Source: Diphasiastrum complanatum (taxonomy: Eukaryota; Streptophyta; Lycopodiopsida; Lycopodiales; Lycopodiaceae). Taken from it: a stretch of 64,000 nucleotides of DNA. Location of the stretch: contig CM055113.1 in NCBI GenBank assembly GCA_029204225.1, positions 23,804,357 to 23,868,356 on the forward strand, in the 5' to 3' direction. Below are positions 49,015-57,809 of this stretch, piece after piece (the first letter of the stretch is position 1; every line of letters starts with the position of its first letter). Position numbers and translations under genes: made by a program. The notes under the pieces are model-generated. The model was given only the letters and a program-made list of their open reading frames with translations, made no database searches and was not told where the DNA came from.

Positions 49015-49662
49015 ATTTGCAATGTTGGGGGCTGTCCACTTGTTTAGAAGTCGAAATTACTGGCAAAAATGAGTTTACAACTCTCAAACCCTTTTTTTCC
49101 TTGTATTTTGGTCCAAAAATCAGACCAACTTTGGATTTCTATAACTTTTCCGTGACTTGGACTTTTCTTGAGCGGTCAATTTGTAGTAGGTCGCCCTCCT
49201 TCTGGCTTTCCAATGAACCCTTAACAGTCCGATTTAGGCTAGGATTGCCCAATCATCAAGCAATTTCTTCTCAGCTGGTTTTGCACCTATGTATGAGAAC
49301 CAAATTTTGAAAAAACACCATAGGACTCCGTTTTCTTTGTTGTAAATTGCATACAACAACCCTTGAGATCTAGAAGACTCCCAAAATTTGAGGATGATCC
49401 AAGAACCGAACGAAAAATTACGAAGAAAAAACTCTTCAGCCTGCCAACGCCCACCAGCTATAAGAAAATTCTCAAAATTGCTTGGATTTCGCTGCTAGAT
49501 TGGTTTCTATGACTAATCTATTGTGCCTTGGCAATACAAATAGTTTGCAACAGAACCCATAGCCATCTGGGCTCTCAATCAAAAGTTATGAGCAAAAAAC
49601 TCCTCTTTCTCTCTCTAGAACGTTTTTGTATTTTGCTGTCCCAAGCTTCCAAAACTTGCAAA

Positions 49663-49679
49663 CCCTTGTTCTGATACCA
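49663..49679 (-). other. tRNA-iMet primer-binding site
   Basis: Minus-strand TGGTATCAGAACAAGGG, two bases from the LTR edge. TGGTATCAGA is the standard complement of the initiator tRNA-Met 3' end. Confidence 0.85.
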
Positions 49680-49681
49680 AA

Positions 49682-50323
49682 TGTCAGACTCCCTCTCCGA
49701 TCTTCTCTTCAAACCTTGCTAATTTCCTGCACATACAAGCATCAAATTTTCCTTTTAACACAAGATGGAGTTGGCTGCCTTGTCTCCTCCCAGTCTTTGC
49801 TGCATAAATTATGATGAGGAATGCCTCTCTCTAGGCTCACTTATCCAAAATTCTCAAGCACCCCTTAACCCTGACCCTTCCTAAATCTTGACACATGGCC
49901 AACTCCATGCACAGTCGACACTTGCCACTTGGCAATACCCTGACACATAGGCAAGTGAGTAGGCTAACATGTGTCACTCATCCATTGGACCAAACGTCCC
50001 AGTGGACATGTGACACATGTCATGTTTGACCGGTCAACCCTGACATGTGTCACTCATTCACTGTACCAAGTGTCCCAGTGAGCATATGACATGTGTCACG
50101 TTGAATAGTCAACTCCTACTTTTTAGGAGGTCAGTCCAGCCACTCTGAATTAATGACCCAGTACCCTATACCCAAGCAACATGCGACTCTGAGGCTCACT
50201 TTATTTACATTTCTGTTACAAAGGTCACCATAGGCCGATGACTTAGCCATTTCTGTATTTACAAGAAGTACATCTATAATTAAAAACAGTAAACAACCAG
50301 GACAGGGAGTAAAAGTTGTAACA
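49682..50323 (-). repeat. Chromovirus 5' LTR (642 bp)
   Basis: Right LTR copy. It carries one more unit of the TGACATGTGTCACTCATTCA-type internal repeat (unit roughly 95 bases) than the left LTR. It differs from the left LTR by numerous substitutions, for example GTTGAATAGTCAAC in place of the perfect GTTGACTAGTCAAC palindrome, so the insertion is not recent. Confidence 0.9.
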
Positions 50324-50795
50324 CCAATCATTAGGAAGTTGTTCAGTAACTGGACGGCAGCCTGGAGGGCTCGATCTCGAATGACCTCTACCAGGTAACC
50401 ATTATTGTTCCAATACAGCTCTATGGTAGTGTCCATGAAAGGCTTTATGATATTTTTGGCGTGCTTAAGATTTGGCGATGGGCATGTCCCTGAAGAAATT
50501 TCTATGGCTGCAAGGGCAGCATCAGTAACTCGCACCTTATGGGTAGCTCCCTGGTAGGTGATATAAAACTTGGATTTATCCTCATTCCAAGTGCTAAAGC
50601 CCATGGTAATAAATTCTATATTGATTTCGCTTGAAAAGGAACGCTCATGGATACTCATTGCCGTGAGCAAGGGCTCAACAAGAGTCACCCACTCAGCACC
50701 CTGCTTGTGCTAGGAAGCACCATAAGATCCGTTGTAGTTGGAACATCATGATGAATCACATATCGAGGTGAATGACTGGTATCAGTAGACAACAT
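50324..50795 (-). pseudogene. aORF copy X3, N-terminal domain
   Basis: Minus strand, starting MLSTDTSHSPRYVIHHDVPT at 50795. After a one-base shift, VTLVEPLLTAMSIHERSFSS, FITMGFSTWNEDKSKFYITY, GATHKVRVTDAALAAIEISS, then IKPFMDTTIELYWNNNGYLV and LLNNFLMIG, where the chromovirus is inserted. The open frame from 50688 is the best-preserved copy of this domain. It has no predicted membrane segment; it looks globular, with mixed charge. It resembles X5 at about two thirds of positions by eye. No family recognised; relation to plant retroelement accessory ORFs is only inferred. Confidence 0.7.
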
Positions 50796-51462
50796 GATGG
50801 AAAAAAAGGTAGAAACTGAAATCAAAAAACACTTAAGAGTGTATCAGAAGGCTGTAAAAAAGTATCAGGAAAGTTTGCTCGCGAAAAAAATTCGCCAAAG
50901 CTTCGCTAGCACAAGTGAGAAATGAAATCAAATTCAACCCTTTTATAGGCTAATTTTGAGGGTCCATTAGATAAAGTACTAGTTTCGCTAATCAGTTCTA
51001 AACAGAAATTTGCAGACATGCTCAATATTGTGAAAATAGCTTGTAGAATTCTCAGTGAAGGTTTTGAAGGTCTAGCTAGGGTTTACTCTCGCCTAAGTGT
51101 ATCATTCACTCAGGTACTATATTTAATGAAGGTTTTCAGGATTTGAACCTATGTCCAACCTAAATTTGGCATTTTGAATCCATCTATCAGGTAGGCGAAG
51201 GTTCATAATGATGATATCATGGTCGGCGAAGGTTCCCAAAGTAGTAAGCTTCTGAACACTCACCTGACTTCAAAACATATACTTTCCTTGCTAGATAACC
51301 TTCGCCAACTCAATATAGGTAATCTAAACTGGATGTATGATCTGGCAAATCGGAAAAGGTTCCTAAGATGGTATGTTCAAGATCTAACTCAAAAAGTGAT
51401 TTTCTAAGTCATTTTCCTTCAGAATGATTTTTTAAAATACTTTTCTTCATTTTTTTTGAGAT
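50796..51462 (-). other. aORF 5' flank with GGCGAAGGTT motifs
   Basis: Upstream flank of X3 on the minus strand. 50800-51040 matches the flanks of X1 (11020-11230) and X5 (63610-63830). 51060-51440 contains several copies of GGCGAAGGTTC or its complement (near 51183, 51230 and 51300). The same motif recurs near 54226 and 63840-63930. The tail of the gypsy body begins at 51463, so this is either the start of an LTR or a 3' untranslated spacer. Confidence 0.5.
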
Positions 51463-51620
51463 GATGACTTTTTTTTACTTTTGCTCATCATTCTTTTTTC
51501 TTTTTTCATTTTTTTTCTCATACTGTCTTTTCCAAAAAAAGAATCAACAAATACTATAAAACAACAAAATTTGTAAAACAACAAAAGTAAAAATGAGGAT
51601 ATCTTCGATAAGGGTGGAGA
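51463..51620 (-). other. Gypsy 3' tail joined to shortened pol
   Basis: Shares ACTTTTGCTCATCATTC and ACTGTCTTTTCCAAAAAAA with the E2 tail (4800-4900). Here it follows directly on the protease-RT linker, showing deletion of RT, RNase H and integrase. Confidence 0.55.
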
Positions 51621-51777
51621 TCTGGCTGCCAATAAAAGGGCTTAACCTTTGGTTTGTGTTTAGCTCTCTTGCAAGAAGAATTCTGACTTGAAGAGTCAGC
51701 TTTGATTTTTCCTTCACCATTAATACATTTTTAGAATCAACTTCTCGTAATGATCTTTCTCATCTCAAGACCATATT

Positions 51778-52191
51778 CTAATGTTGCTTAGCTTGTTTCT
51801 TCATCATTGGTCCTGCAATCTTTTCTTTCTTCAATATAACTGCTTTCGACGATTTTATTGTTAGTTCATCAGGAATCTCTCGAACTCCAAATATCGTAGG
51901 ATCCATGTGATTTAAAATTTGCTCATCTGTAAGTTCTGCATTTTCATCATAAGACAAAGCATGACTAACATGAATGAGTTCATCTTCAATCGAATCTACG
52001 GTTGATATCCATGCCACGTTCATCGTATCTACTAGAATGATCGACGTATCCAAAGTTTGATCTGGTAAAAATATCTCATTCAATTCTGATTGATTATCTC
52101 TTTGACACATATAGCCTGTTGTACAATCCACTGTTGCAAGAGCTTGATTCCAATTAACAATATCTACTTGAGAGTCATAATGAACTCCCAA
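51778..52191 (-). pseudogene. Protease-RT linker of the shortened gypsy element
   Basis: MGVHYDSQVDIVNWNQALAT leads into MCQRDNQSELNEIFLPDQTL, HALSYDENAELTDEQILNHM and MMKKQAKQH, matching E2 at 8430-8060. Open over 137 codons. No RT follows: about 70 codons further the sequence passes into the 3' tail. This would be a gag-protease-only derivative. Confidence 0.6.
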
Positions 52192-52335
52192 AGTTTTTAC
52201 TTGTCGATCATAGGTATGATCTGTTTTGATAAATCATCATCCCTTTTTTGGACAACTGACTTGATTGTCCAAGTGATTGGATCAACTTCGACTGCACGCT
52301 CATGATTCTCAAAAGAAATTTTTTCGGTGTCCCAA

Positions 52336-52698
52336 TCATGAATTACTTGCACTACCCATCTTGACAGGTATATCTTTCACTATTCCCTTAGGATGGACCG
52401 TCATTTGATCAGCTAGCTTAATGGCAAAAGTTTCAGGCTTCATCCTTGTAAGGCCCCATTTTGCATATATCTTTGGTGAAAGCAGGTTAACTCCTGAACC
52501 TCCATCTATCATGGCTACTTCTTTACCATATTGTCTATGTTGTATTGGCAGGGTGATGTTTTTTTGCTCAGTTTCCCAAGATGCTCGTACATTGAGTGAT
52601 TCGTTTGTTTCTTCAAATCTGGCACAAAAGAGTGGCTCTTGATGGATTGTTTGCTCAATCTGAGTTAACTTTTTCGCTAATACTTTTGCTTTTGGCAC
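52336..52698 (-). pseudogene. Protease of the shortened gypsy element
   Basis: 120-codon open frame: LFCARFEETNESLNVRASWE, then MIDGGSGVNLLSPKIYAKWG, MKPETFAIKLADQMTV, GIVKDIPVKMG. The active-site Asp with the DGGSG pattern is the same as in E2 (MIDGGSGVNL). That supports this being the lineage's normal motif, as in Ogre/Tat-type gypsy elements. It is the best-preserved protease in the window. Confidence 0.75.
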
Positions 52699-52828
52699 TA
52701 GCTTAAGAAATTCTCCAATGTAATACCTATCTTGCTAGATAGAATATTCACGATCAGTTTTGTTTGCGGCGCTTCAAATTATGTCATCTTGAAGGGTTCT
52801 TCATGATGGTGCAACCAAGTAAAAACAT

Positions 52829-53301
52829 TTATTCGTGGATTACGTACTTCGGTTGCATTTTAACGGCTTCTAATTCCTCTTCTTCTTGCAATCGTTTAAT
52901 CCATTGCCTTATATTTTGGCATTTCTGTTTTTCTGAGTTGAGATTTGGATACACCCCTGATGTAGTAAGTGTATCAGTAGATGGTGCAGGATCAGTAGAT
53001 ATTGGATCAACTGGAACTTCTTTCTGCTTCTGAGCTCTGGTAATGACCATCAAAGATACGCTAGGTTCAGTAGGTTGAGCTGCTGGTCTTTGTTTGATTG
53101 TAATCATATTCAATGGAGTAGTAACCGGCAGTGGTTTTGGTCTTGCAAGACAATCCTTGTAACAATGTCCATAACCTCACTCTCGACATTATGGGACAAA
53201 TGGACTAGAGTACTTTTGGATGCTTTGTCACTCTTAGCATGCACCTCTTCCAAAGCTTTTATTATCTCGTCGAATTGAGATTGCATCTTGTCCAGTTGCA
53301 T
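52829..53301 (-). pseudogene. Gag C-terminal part of the shortened gypsy element
   Basis: Two frames: MQLDKMQSQFDEIIKALEEV, HAKSDKASK (53301 on) and MVITRAQKQKEVPVDP with TSGVYPNLNSEKQKCQNIRQ (53050 on). Both have counterparts in E2 (KLQSQFDEKIKALEDL and TPGVYPNLH). The zinc knuckle region around 53160 is truncated: only fragments of the second knuckle remain. Confidence 0.6.
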
Positions 53302-53304
53302 CTA

Positions 53305-53979
53305 CTACTTTTGACCAAGTTTTTCGAATTTGTTAATCATCAACTCTATTGTTGCGTTGATATTCGTGGATGCAATAGTGGTCCACGAATATTGTAATGG
53401 TTTGTCCTGCTGTATATGATAGCATTCCAATATTTGGTTCGTCATCAGAATCTTCATCCTCCTCTCGTATTGCATCGTCCATAGCATGTTGTAAAGAAAC
53501 ATACTCATTTCAGCGTTTCAGCTCACGTCTGATCCTTTTAGGTAGACCTACTAAAAACCACATAATCATGGCACCATCATTGATTAGTTTGGGATCACAA
53601 TTAGATCTGAGGTGTTTAACCCGTTCAATATAATCTCGCACTCCCTCTCTCTTCATTTTAATTTTACTTAATAGTAGAAACGGATCTTCCATAAACTTTC
53701 TGGGTTTAAATCTTGTGAGAGGGCATTTTTAACCACTTTCCAATCCACACGTTCTGTTTCATCTTGGTTATAAAACCAATCTTGTGCTGCTCTAGTTAAG
53801 GCCATAGGTAATAGCTTAAGTTTATCTGGTGGAAAAACTTTGCCATAAACCTCACATGACTCTGAAGGGATTTTGAGAAATTTGACAAGATCAGATAACC
53901 CATTATACTTTGGTATCTCTAAACGAGGTGATCTTCTAACAATAACTGGTAAAACATCCATCGGACCTCCATCGGCCAT
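53305..53979 (-). pseudogene. Gag capsid of the shortened gypsy element
   Basis: Starts MADGGPMDVLPVIVRRSPRL at 53979 and continues LEIPKYNGLSDLVKFLKIPS, CEVYGKVFPPDKLKLLPMAL, DWFYNQDETERVDWKVV. After a frameshift near 53690: VRDYIERVKHLRSNCDPKL, IMWFLVGLPKRIRREL. After another shift: the Glu-rich MQYERRMKIL region. Same gag family as E1. Frame breaks make it non-functional. Confidence 0.75.
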
Positions 53980-53984
53980 ATTTG

Positions 53985-54539
53985 CATCACTTCAATCAAA
54001 CAATAAGATTGGATCTAGATTTTCCAATCAATTCATATCTCAGATCAGATCTGTAAAACTTCTATTACTTGACAATAATCAGATTTCTAAATTTCAAAAA
54101 AAGATCTTAATCAACACTTCTAAGAATAAAGATTTCTCATATTCAATATCAAAATGTAACAAAATGTTCCAAAAATTTGAGAGTGGCTAGATCTGGTAGA
54201 TCATAACTAAAAAATAGGACTGGCGAAGGTTGACTTGACGAAGTTTCTTCACTGTTATTTTGGTAAAAAACATTGATCTAGTTGTTTCTGACAAATATGG
54301 TAATATTAATCTTTGTCTGATTGACAATGGATAAATCTGACAGACTAGGGTAGAATTGGCGAACAATAATGTTTTTGCAGCTTGTTGAGGATTAAAATAG
54401 ACTTTTTGGATGATATTGATAGATGCCTAACTCAAAAATGATGAAATATTATATTTAGAATCTTCAGAAAAGTCGACAAAGGTTCCGGCAAAGATTCAAG
54501 AGTATTCTCGAATATTTTTGAAGGAAGATTAAAAGTTTG
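53985..54539 (-). other. Leader/flank of the shortened gypsy element
   Basis: AT-rich, no ORF. Contains GGCGAAGGTTGACTTGACG near 54226 and CGACAAAGGTTCCGGCAAAG near 54476. No primer-binding site is recognised. It ends where an inverted pol 3' segment starts. Confidence 0.45.
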
Positions 54540-54884
54540 CAAAGAATTTTTTTTGAGAAAATTCAGATCGCTTCAAGCAACTACGAGAGGCAGTTAAGAA
54601 GTGACTGGAGACTACAGGGCCTTCTCACCTTGGCACTGGTGGCCAAGGTTCTTTTCATGTCCATTTCGTAACTCTCCCCACCCATATGTTGAATTTGACA
54701 TTATCGAAATACAAATATTATTTTTCTAACGTTCTTGCACTACTCCAGATTATTTGTATATTTGTTTAAGTTATAATCACAGTTTTGTCGATTCATGCAA
54801 AAATTTGTCGTAAAGCGATCTCCCACGAAAGAGGAGTATAAGTATGCATATTCCAACAACATGCAATCATTACTTGAATTGACA
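54540..54884 (+). repeat. Left arm of 340-bp inverted repeat (gypsy pol 3' end)
   Basis: Plus-strand copy of the segment found in reverse at 57467-57809. Shared landmarks are AACTCTCCCCACCCATATGTTG / AAGTCTCCCCACCCATATG (20-base core CTCCCCACCCATATGTTGAA), ATTATAATCACAGTTTTGTCG-like sequence and CATGCAATCATTACT at the inner end. It represents the last codons of pol and the sequence after it. One frame reads NYERQLRSDWRLQG then LLTLALVAKVLFMSIS and stop, ending in a hydrophobic stretch. Confidence 0.85.
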
Positions 54885-55253
54885 GTGAAATCCCTTGGTT
54901 TTTGTTTTGGGTATTTTGGAAAATTATGAGATATAGATCGATCCCAAATGGTGTCTCATTATTTACAAAATCTGGAAGCCTGAAATCTATTTCTCCATTA
55001 TGTTAAACATCTACTTTTTAGAAATTTCTTAAATATGAGACAATTGAATTGAGATTTATATAATTCCTTCCAGTGTAGAACTTGGTTCTGAAGGATTGTT
55101 ATAGTTATATGAAATTATACTTCCATACATTGGTGAATATAGCTTAGAATCTATTGATGTGAAATTTAGACTTTTTGAACCCAAATGTTAATCTCTATTT
55201 GATAGTTGATTATGAAGATGTAATATTTCTATCACTCCGGATAAGAGAAAAAA
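54885..55253. other. Spacer between pol 3' end and aORF X4
   Basis: AT-rich, short frames only. Presumed untranslated or LTR sequence of the element that carries X4. Confidence 0.35.
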
Positions 55254-56787
55254 GAAATGGAGCAGAGAATCTCGGATATGGGATCTGAAAACACTCTCAT
55301 CAGCTAGAAGATTGTCGAGAATTGAAGATCGCCAAGCAGCACGAAGAAAAATCTAAAGCTGAAAAGAAGACGACACAACAACAGACTGATCGCCTCGAAG
55401 GATACATCAGCTCCTTGCAAAATGCATTGACAACCGCAAAAGATCAGGTGGACAAGGTTGTGTAGGATGCAAAGAAACAAGTGTAGCTACTAGAAGGTCA
55501 ACTACATATGGCGGAGCAGGATCGCACATGTCTCCAAGGTGAATTGGATGCCACCACCCTCGAGCGTGATGCGTATCTTCAAACGCAAATACCAGATCAT
55601 CTGATAACTCCAACGAAGATCGTGTATTTGTTCAAGAAAGTGGAAACTTACAAAGTGGCCCTTCAGATATACCAAGGCCGCTTGGACAAGTTCAAAGGAG
55701 CAACTTCAACTGAGTTGGCAAAGGCTAAAGCAACTATTAGTGCCTATGAAAAAACAGTCGCTCAAATGTTGGAAGTCGAACCACAAATCCCAGTTCCGGT
55801 CATACCACAATTCTCCCCTATGCACCAAGAGGATGCACCAATGGACCAGGGGAGCTCCAGAAATAGAACCACAACCGCCAGTTTTATAGGAAGTGCAACT
55901 GGGTCCATCCTCATCAAGGACCTCACCGTTATTCAGAAGGCCCATCAGTGTCGAGGACCAGATCCAGAGTTTCTTAGCGCAACATCCTCATGAGTTCTCG
56001 TGTGGTGGTTGGGTCCTTAAGTTCAAGACCTCGGAGGTAGAGGCCGACAAAGAAGTGGACAAAATACCCGCATTGGGAGAGCAGCCGACATGGAGAGTTA
56101 CCATTTTTGAGAAATTTTCAGAATCTATCAAGAGTTATGTGGCCAGCCCTCGCCAGTTGCGGGTAGATCCGTATTATGTACCGATGTCGAGAAGAAATAA
56201 ATGGAAGGATTTGGGGTTGACTATGGACAAAATCACAATTCATACGCCCAATTGGCCAATCATCCATCAGCCATACACCTGGACAATATCAGTGGATTTC
56301 CACCGGGCCTTACAAGCATACCAGTGGGAGTATATCCACTCTCCCGATCCGACAGTGCGACAATCGGCGATGTTTGCAAAAGATTTAACTTTGTTGGCAT
56401 CAGTGGCAACCAGATGGGATGATTGTCTTCCTCCTCTAGCATTTGATCCAAATAAGCCAATGGCCTCAGAGAATATCAAGGATCAGCTGCCGGTTGCTCA
56501 TCTATATGGGAGGCTCCTAGGAATCTCGCTTCACATCTTGGATGACCTCAAAGTGGATTGCAGGAGCCCATCGTTATTTTTTGCCACATAATTTGGATTT
56601 TAATACTGCTCGACTCGACTTTATGGAGAAGGTGCAGTACCATTTAATAAAGATTCGTCGCAAAGCTAATAAGAGTCCCCAATAACTGCATCTCGCAGGT
56701 GTCGTGGGACCGCCACCAGTTTTGGTGGGGGATACTCTTGGAGGGTTTGAGGATCCCAAGGCAACCCTAACCCTAGTTAATAAGTGA
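55254..56787 (+). pseudogene. aORF copy X4: coiled coil and C-terminal domain
   Basis: Best copy of the distal half. Coiled coil: HQLEDCRELKIAKQHEEKSK, TDRLEGYISSLQNALTTAKD, two stops (TAG, near 55463 and 55485), LLEGQLHMAEQDRTCLQGEL, DATTLERDAYLQTQIPDHLI, YLFKKVETYKVALQIYQGRL and LAKAKATISAYEKTVAQMLE. A Pro-rich linker follows. After a frameshift near 55890 comes an open frame to 56577: EDQIQSFLAQHPHEFSCGGW, WRVTIFEKFSESIKSYVASP, VDPYYVPMSRRNKWKDLGLT, IHQPYTWTISVDFHRALQAY, SVATRWDDCLPPLAFDP. It then continues shifted to HLAGVVGPPPVLVGDTLGGF and ends TLTLVNK at 56787. The C-terminal domain (about 230-290 residues) is rich in Trp/Tyr and looks globular. No family recognised. The N-terminal domain is missing in this copy. 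Confidence 0.65.
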
Positions 56788-57466
56788 GAGGGATTTGGCA
56801 CCCTGCGTGTGTAAGTCCAGCCTGATGATCACATAGTTATTTGATAATTAGAAAGTCAATAAAAGGACTTTAGGCCTTTTTGCGGGACTTTTAATGTCGT
56901 GTACAAAGATATATTACAAACTAAGTCGAGATTGACTCTCACATACGTGTGTACTAGAGACTAAAAGCATGGTTTGGTGGTACAAAAAAAGAACCCATTT
57001 TTCATAGTACCTTTTGGTACATTTTACTTTTTGGAGATTTGGGAGGGAGCTTGATAGATGCTACCCACGAGTTAATGCAATGAAGGGCCTACCCTCTTGG
57101 AGTATTGGGGGGTAAGTGGTGGGCATACTCTCTCTCCTCCAATAAAAAACATAAATGCATTTCTATCTAAAAAATGTAGTGCCTTTGATAGTCCATGTTG
57201 TAAACCATGCTTTTAGCCTAGAATGAAACATCTAATTAGATCCAACTGAGTCATCCTCATCCTGGCCATGGACATCGGACTCATGTGATTGCAATGCATG
57301 GGATTGGGACTGTGATACCAGCGTGCAATGAAGATAAGTAAATTCTCTAAGAAATGTGGTGAGAGTGAGAGTCAGACCAGATGAATGTAGTGAAGTTAAA
57401 ATATATCATGAAGCCATATATATCTCAGAATATCCATCCTAATTAATTCTCACTCCTTGTCTCTCC
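56788..57466. other. Spacer downstream of X4
   Basis: AT-rich, no ORF of note. Presumably untranslated element sequence between two convergent gypsy 3' ends. Confidence 0.4.
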
Positions 57467-57809
57467 AACAATTTGAGTAATGATTGCATGTTGTTGGAAT
57501 ATGTGTACTTATAATCCTCTTTTGTGGGAGACCACTTTACGACAGATTTTCTCATGAAGCGACAAAACTGTGATTATAATTTAAATAAATATACAAACAA
57601 TCCAGGGTAGTGCAAGAACGCTAGCAAAATAAAATTTGGGTTTTGATAATGTCAAATTCAACATATGGGTGGGGAGACTTACGAAATGGGCATGAAAAGA
57701 ACCATGGCCACCAGTGCCAAAGTGAGAAGGATTTGTAGTCTCCAGTCACTTCTTAGCTGCCTCTCGTTGTTGCTTGAAGCGATCTGGATTTTCTCGGAAT
57801 TCTTTCAAT
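57467..57809 (-). repeat. Right arm of 340-bp inverted repeat (gypsy pol 3' end)
   Basis: Reverse copy of 54540-54884. Here it adjoins its own integrase (58.1-59.2 kb), which shows what the segment is. One minus-strand frame reads SEKIQIASSNNERQLRSDW, then RLQILLTLALVAMVLFMPIS and stop; another reads KRLKEFRENPDRFKQQREA, AKK and stop. Which frame was used is uncertain. Confidence 0.85.

Larger units (their letters stand above)
43918..50323 (-). mobile_element. Complete chromovirus (Ty3/gypsy) insertion, 6.4 kb
   Basis: Bounded by two LTRs that both begin TGTCAGACTCCCTCTC and end AAGTTGTAACA on the plus strand, with flanking CCAAC (43913-43917) and CCAAT (50324-50328), a one-mismatch target duplication. 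On the minus strand the order is 5' LTR, tRNA-iMet primer-binding site, gag, protease, RT, RNase H, integrase, chromodomain, polypurine tract, 3' LTR, i.e. a structurally complete chromovirus. It splits aORF X3 exactly after FLMIG. LTR differences and several coding lesions show it is no longer active. Confidence 0.92.

Noticed and set aside
54540-57809. A DNA transposon with 340-bp terminal inverted repeats carrying the aORF as transposase
   Set aside because: The right arm is continuous with a gypsy integrase, so the arms are gypsy 3' ends; no target duplication or transposase motif (DDE) is seen.
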